Position numbers and translations under genes: made by a program. Below are positions 59,729 through 64,000 of a DNA stretch of 64,000 nucleotides, in pieces. Each line of letters opens with the position of its first letter. Position 1 is the first letter of the stretch. This DNA comes from Smallanthus sonchifolius (taxonomy: Eukaryota; Streptophyta; Magnoliopsida; Asterales; Asteraceae): contig CM042042.1 of assembly GCA_023525975.1 (NCBI GenBank), forward strand, positions 6,207,501 through 6,271,500, read 5' to 3'. Under the pieces are notes generated by a model. It saw only the letters and a list, made by a program, of their open reading frames with translations, did no database searches and was not told where the DNA came from.

Positions 59729-60691
59729 ATGACTTCAGTAGACCCGATTGTTATATACGCTTCTGACGAGGAGTACACACCCGCGACCCCACCACCACCA
59801 CCATCTGGAACACCACCAGCGTCGCCGCCTGCACCCGTACCGGAGGTAAGTTACGAGACCGACCCGGAGGAGGCGTCCGGAGAGTCAGCTACTGACAGCA
59901 CAGGCGGAGCGGCCGCCGGGAGTGACAGCACGAGCTCCGGAGAGACGGTGCCTCGCTCGGTGATCTTCGGAGGGTCTTCCTCAGGAGAGAGTACCCCAGT
60001 TTCGACACGACGAGCTCCTACACCACCGAGTCCCGTACCATCAGCCCCACCTGTCCTTCGCACCGGAGCTAAGACGAGGCAGACTGCTAGGAAGCAGGTC
60101 CCCATACTAGGGAAGAGGCCCGCACTATCACCACCAGCACCTGCCGGCGAGACCGCAGGGACTGACGACACTCCACGAGAGCCTCCGCGGAAGAAGACTT
60201 TGGCTTTTGCGAGGAAGCAGACATGGATGCCACACACCCTCAATGGGTGGTTGGAGGAGGAGGATTTACCCTCTATCCACGAGATAGGCGAGTCTTCTCA
60301 GGCGCCCCGTCCCCTACTACTGACCGGGGAGCCGGTTGAGCGCACCGTGCCCACACCAGTGGCACAAGATGCTCACCGTGACCTCGAGACCCACTCAGTT
60401 CGGGATGACATTGAGAGGCTCAAGGGCCTCCACATCGAGTCTATAGTGGACCGCCTACATTCCGTGAATGAATGGTCTTACATCATGGGCCAGTCACTTC
60501 ACGCTATTCACTTCCGGGTGGTTGCCATCGAGGAGCAGGCCGCAGCCGCCAATCAGCGTGTTGTTATAGCTGAACAGCAGGCTGCCGAGGCACAGGAGCG
60601 AGCAGGGTCTGCTGTGGCACTTGCTGCAGTTAGTGCTCTCTTCGCCTCTGTGGCCCTCTTTGTTGGTGTATTTTCTCGTTTCATTCATTAG
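59729..60691 (+). CDS. Extra ORF between the 5' LTR and gag, with C-terminal hydrophobic tail
   Basis: Uninterrupted 320-codon frame, GC-richer than its surroundings, starting MTSVDPIVIYASDEEYTPAT. Residues ~15-200 are Pro/Ser/Thr-rich with acidic clusters and basic patches (PPRKKTLAFARKQ). About 225-295 is helical and coiled-coil-like (IEEQAAAANQRVVIAEQQAA). The last 25 residues (VALAAVSALFASVALFVGVF, then SRFIH) form one hydrophobic segment, which would suit a tail-anchored membrane protein. I know of no enzyme domain here. Extra ORFs upstream of gag exist in some plant gypsy elements, but I cannot match this one to a described family. It starts 149 bp after the LTR and ends 226 bp before the gag ATG. 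Confidence 0.8.
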   Translation: MTSVDPIVIYASDEEYTPATPPPPPSGTPPASPPAPVPEVSYETDPEEASGESATDSTGGAAAGSDSTSSGETVPRSVIFGGSSSGESTPVSTRRAPTPPSPVPSAPPVLRTGAKTRQTARKQVPILGKRPALSPPAPAGETAGTDDTPREPPRKKTLAFARKQTWMPHTLNGWLEEEDLPSIHEIGESSQAPRPLLLTGEPVERTVPTPVAQDAHRDLETHSVRDDIERLKGLHIESIVDRLHSVNEWSYIMGQSLHAIHFRVVAIEEQAAAANQRVVIAEQQAAEAQERAGSAVALAAVSALFASVALFVGVFSRFIH

Positions 60692-60917
60692 CCTATCGTG
60701 AGCGGGTTGTGCTCACGTAATATTTTAGATTTGAACTTGTTTTTGTGGAGCTTTGTACTCTAAAAATGCTTTGTATCTCGTACAAATTATTTATCAAGTT
60801 ATGTTATCTTTTATATTGCGTGGTTGTTTGATTGTTGTGGTTGTCTACTTTGTGCATATGTGTTGACTTTATTATATATATTGTCCTATCTTGCTTATCG
60901 TTGTGATTTGAAGAAAC

Positions 60918-63900
60918 ATGCCGCCACGAAGGAGAGTCCCCCACAACAATGCAGAGGGCAGTGCACCTACGAGCTTAGCGGAGATTGAGGCAATGATCTC
61001 GCAACGAGTAGCCGATGCCCTTGCCGCTTACGACACTAACCGGAACGTGGGATCCGGTGGAGGATCGAAGATCAACGGAGGAGACGGAGGTACGACGGAA
61101 GTCCGAAGGGATGCGTTGTCATATGTATTAAAGTCGCTGTTTATGATTGTTTAATTTCTAACAAAGCAATTTATACAATTCAGGAACAGAGCACAATGCG
61201 AGGGGCTGTTCATTTAAGTCCTTCCTCAACTGCAAACCTCATACTTTCAATGGCTCTGAGGGGGCAGTTGGAATGATTCGATGGATAGAGAAGGCAGAGT
61301 CTGTCTTCAGCATGAGTAACTGCACTGCGGACAGTAGAGTCAAGTTCGCCTCTGGCACATTTGAAGGGCAGGCACTATCATGGTGGAACTCTCATGTTCA
61401 GACATTGGGTCTAGATGTCGCCAATGCGATACCTTGGGAGGATTTCAAGGGGATGCTGAAAGAAGAGTATTGCCCTCGCAGTGAACTGCAAAAGATAGAG
61501 CAAGAGTTTTGGAATTTGACCATGGAGGGTGCTGATGTGGACACTTATACCACCAAATTTCATGACTATGCACGCTTGTGTCCACACATGGTGACCCCTG
61601 AATTCAAAAGGATTGAAAGGTAAATTTGGGGTCTAGCACCTCAAATCCAAAGCATGGTAACTTCTGCTGAACCCGCTACAATCCAGAGCGCAGTGAGACT
61701 TGCTCACCACTTGACTGATCAAGCAGTTCGCCAGGGTGTTTTGGTGAAAAAGGGTTCCTTTGTGAGAAGCGCTGACAACAAGAGGAAATGGGATAATAAT
61801 CATGGCAAGACCTTTGTACCCCCAGTTCAGAGGAGACAAGAAACAGTTAAGGCCTTTGCTGCAGGCCCAACTGAGAAGAAACCAAGAGGTGGGTATACCG
61901 GGAACCTACCTAAGTGTAACAAGTGTGGTTTTCACCACGTGGGTACATGTGAAGACTCTAAGTGCCAGAAATGCAAGAGGTTCGGCCATGCAACTAAAAA
62001 TTGCCGAACTACTGAGCCAGCCGCCAACCCAGGGGTCAACCGTGGTTGCTTCGAATGCGGGAGTACTGCACACTTCCGCAAGGATTGCCCAAAACTGAAG
62101 AACCACGGGGGCAATAATGCGCGCGGTAGAGCCTTTGTGATAGGAGCAGGAGAAGCCCGTCAAGATCCAAACATTGTTACGGGTACGTTTCTCATTAATG
62201 ATCACTATGCTTCTATTTTGTTCGATACGGGTGCCGATAAGAGTTTTGTGTCTAGCGAATTTAGTCCATTGCTCGGTATTAAACCAATCATGTTAACTAG
62301 TAAGTATACCATAGAGTTAGCCGATGGTAAGCTAATTGAAACCGATAAAGTAATTCAAGGGTGTACTTTGAATTTGGCGGATCACCCTTTTGTCATAGAT
62401 TTACTGCCTGTAACGCTTGGAAGTTTTGACATCGTCATTGGGATGGATTGGTTGTCAAAGAATCGAGCTGAAATCGTTTGTCGTGAAAAGATTGTTCGTA
62501 TTCCGCTTCCGAATGGGGAAACACTTTCGATTCAAGGAGAAAGGAGCGGTACTACGCTAAGGATCATTACTTGTATGAAGGCCCGGAAGTGCTTACGAAA
62601 GGGCTATCATGCAATCTTCGCGCACGTAATAGAAAAGCCAACGGAGGAGAGAAAAGTCGAGGATATACCGATCGTTCGAGACTACCCTGAAGTCTTTCCC
62701 GAAGACTTTCCCGGACTTCCACCTCCGAGACAAGTCGAGTTTCGAATTGACCTGGTACCCGGAGCCGCACCGATTGCGCGATCACCTTACCGGCTAGCGC
62801 CATCGGAAATGCAAGAATTGTCTAACCAACTACAGGAGTTGTTAGATAAGGGATTCATAAGACCGAGTTTCTCGCCTTGGGGAGCCCCGGTCTTGTTTGT
62901 CAAGAAGAAGGATGGATCCTTCCGAATGTGCATCGATTACCGGGAATTAAACAAGCTGACTATTAAGAACCGGTATCCACTTCCGAGGATCGATGACTTG
63001 TTCGACCAACTTCAAGGATCCAGTTATTATTCGAAGATCGACTTACGTTTAGGATACCATCAGTTACGAATTCAAGAGGAGGATGTTCCTAAGATCGCGT
63101 TTCAGACTCGTTACGGTCACTACGAGTTTATGGTCATGCCGTTTGGGTTAACCAATGCACCAGCTGTATTCATGGACCTCATGAATAGAGTGTGCAAGCC
63201 CTACCTGGATAAATTCGTGATTGTTTTCATCGACGACATCTTGATATACTCACAAACTCAAGAAGAGCACGAGCAGCATTTGAGACTAATATTGGAATTA
63301 CTTAAGAACGAGAAGTTGTACGCTAAATTCTCGAAATGTGATTTCTGGATTCGAGAGGTGCAATTTCTCGGGCATGTGGTCAACGAGAAGGGTATACATG
63401 TTGACCCGTCCAAGGTTGAAGCAATAAAGAATTGGAAAGCACCGAAGACTCCGACTGAGGTGCGACAATTCCTAGGTCTGGCAGGCTACTACAGACGGTT
63501 TATCGAAAATTTCTCCAAGATAGCCCAGCCAATGACGACCTTAACCCAGAAAGACAAGAAGTTTGATTGGGGTGAAAAGCAAGAAGCAGCTTTTCAGCTG
63601 TTGAAACAGAAACTATGTTGTGCTCCTATCTTGTCACTTCCAGAAGGAACAGACGAATTTGTGGTATACTGTGACGCATCACACCAAGGTCTTGGTTGCG
63701 TATTGATGCAACACGACAAGGTTATTGCTTACGCGTCCCGACAACTAAAAGTACATGAGAAAAATTACACCACCCATGACTTAGAACTGGGAGCCGTAGT
63801 TTTTGCACTCAAGATCTGGAGGCATTACCTGTACGGTACTAGATGTACTATTTTCACTGACCACAAGAGTCTCCAGCACATCTTTGACCAGAAAGAGTTA

Positions 63901-64000
63901 AACATGAGGCAACGCAGATGGGTCGAGTTACTTAACGACTACGACTGCGAGATTCGCTATCATCCTGGTAAGGCAAACGTCGTAGCAGATGCCTTGAGTA
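60918..64000 (+). CDS. Ty3/gypsy gag-pol polyprotein, cut by the window edge (one stop codon)
   Basis: Gag starts MPPRRRVPHNNAEG at 60918 and continues after a 94-nt putative intron (61090-61183) with CSFKSFLNCKPHTFNGSEG and TFEGQALSWWNSHV, EEYCPRSELQKIEQEFWNLT (retrotransposon Gag domain). A TAA at 61621 interrupts the expected R-Y-IWGL motif. The same frame then stays open to 64000. It carries zinc knuckles from 61915 (including CQKCKRFGHATKNC and CFECGSTAHFRKDC) and aspartic protease LFDTGADKSFV (DTG at 62224). Reverse transcriptase follows (PLPRIDDLFDQLQG, MPFGLTNAPAVFMDLMN, FIDDILIYS at 63226), then RNase H (CDASHQGLG, FTDHKSLQHIFDQ, HPGKANVVADALS). Integrase and any chromodomain are outside the window. 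The RT motifs suit a chromovirus-like (Tekay/Del-type) element. Confidence 0.93.
61090..61183 (+). other. Putative 94-nt intron within gag
   Basis: Donor G/GTACGA and acceptor CAATTCAG/GAAC. A plant-consensus branch site CTAAC lies 25 nt before the acceptor, in an AT-rich tract. Without splicing, Gag stops at 61154 after 78 codons in another frame. With splicing, GGDG joins GTEHNARGCSF exactly in the main gag-pol frame. Confidence 0.55.

Noticed and set aside
59851..60243. 130-codon frame on minus
   Set aside because: Shadow of the GC-rich extra ORF on plus; no domain.

Overview
This is nuclear DNA of a flowering plant. Genes are split by GT-AG introns, intergenic DNA is AT-rich, and much of it is LTR retrotransposons, hAT/Mutator MITEs and tRNA-derived SINEs. 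I infer a eudicot, probably Asteraceae, from the style of the repeats and retrotransposon proteins; the sequence alone does not prove this.

Four host genes could be rebuilt exon by exon and all read through. (1) 522-1822, minus: a two-exon proline/serine-rich protein of the At5g52430/At1g76660 family. (2) 5364-13217, minus: a 31-exon M1 metallo-aminopeptidase (MPA1/PepN type, 979 aa) with intact GAMEN and HEXXH-x18-E motifs. (3) 35199-36813, plus: a six-exon SAP30-like (AFR1/AFR2 type) histone deacetylase complex subunit of 230 aa, with a long spliced-looking 5' leader. (4) 37703-46422, minus: a 15-exon beta-adaptin of AP-1/AP-2 (898 aa), convergent with gene 3. They show no common pathway and form a normal gene neighbourhood.

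Mobile DNA by region. 13.6-19.5 kb: LTR-like remnants, a copia-type gag relic, a SINE and degenerate MITEs. 19.5-23.1 kb: a 2.95-kb solo gypsy LTR with a perfect 5-bp duplication, nested in an older GGT-rich repeat and itself holding a SINE. 24.3-26.2 kb: a FAR1/MULE transposase-type pseudogene with one frameshift and three in-frame TGA codons. 27.6-29.8 kb: an inverted-repeat element with a 420-bp unit in three copies. 30.5-31.2 kb: a hAT element with an 8-bp duplication. Beta-adaptin introns hold three insertions: a 317-bp MITE, a young 1.13-kb non-autonomous LTR element 9 nt from a splice donor, and a 1.13-kb hAT element. 47.7-52.5 kb: a Mutator foldback MITE (9-bp duplication), a hAT MITE, a fragment copied from exon 1 of the AFR-like gene, and a fragment of a WIP zinc-finger gene.

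The right end (about 56.7 kb to beyond 64.0 kb) is a Ty3/gypsy retrotransposon read on plus: 5' LTR, initiator-tRNA-Met primer site, an extra 320-aa ORF upstream of gag with a coiled-coil-like stretch and a C-terminal hydrophobic tail, then gag and pol (zinc knuckles, protease, RT, RNase H), cut by the window edge. Gag appears to be interrupted by a 94-nt intron whose removal restores the frame. The extra ORF plus the gag intron are the most unusual features I found.
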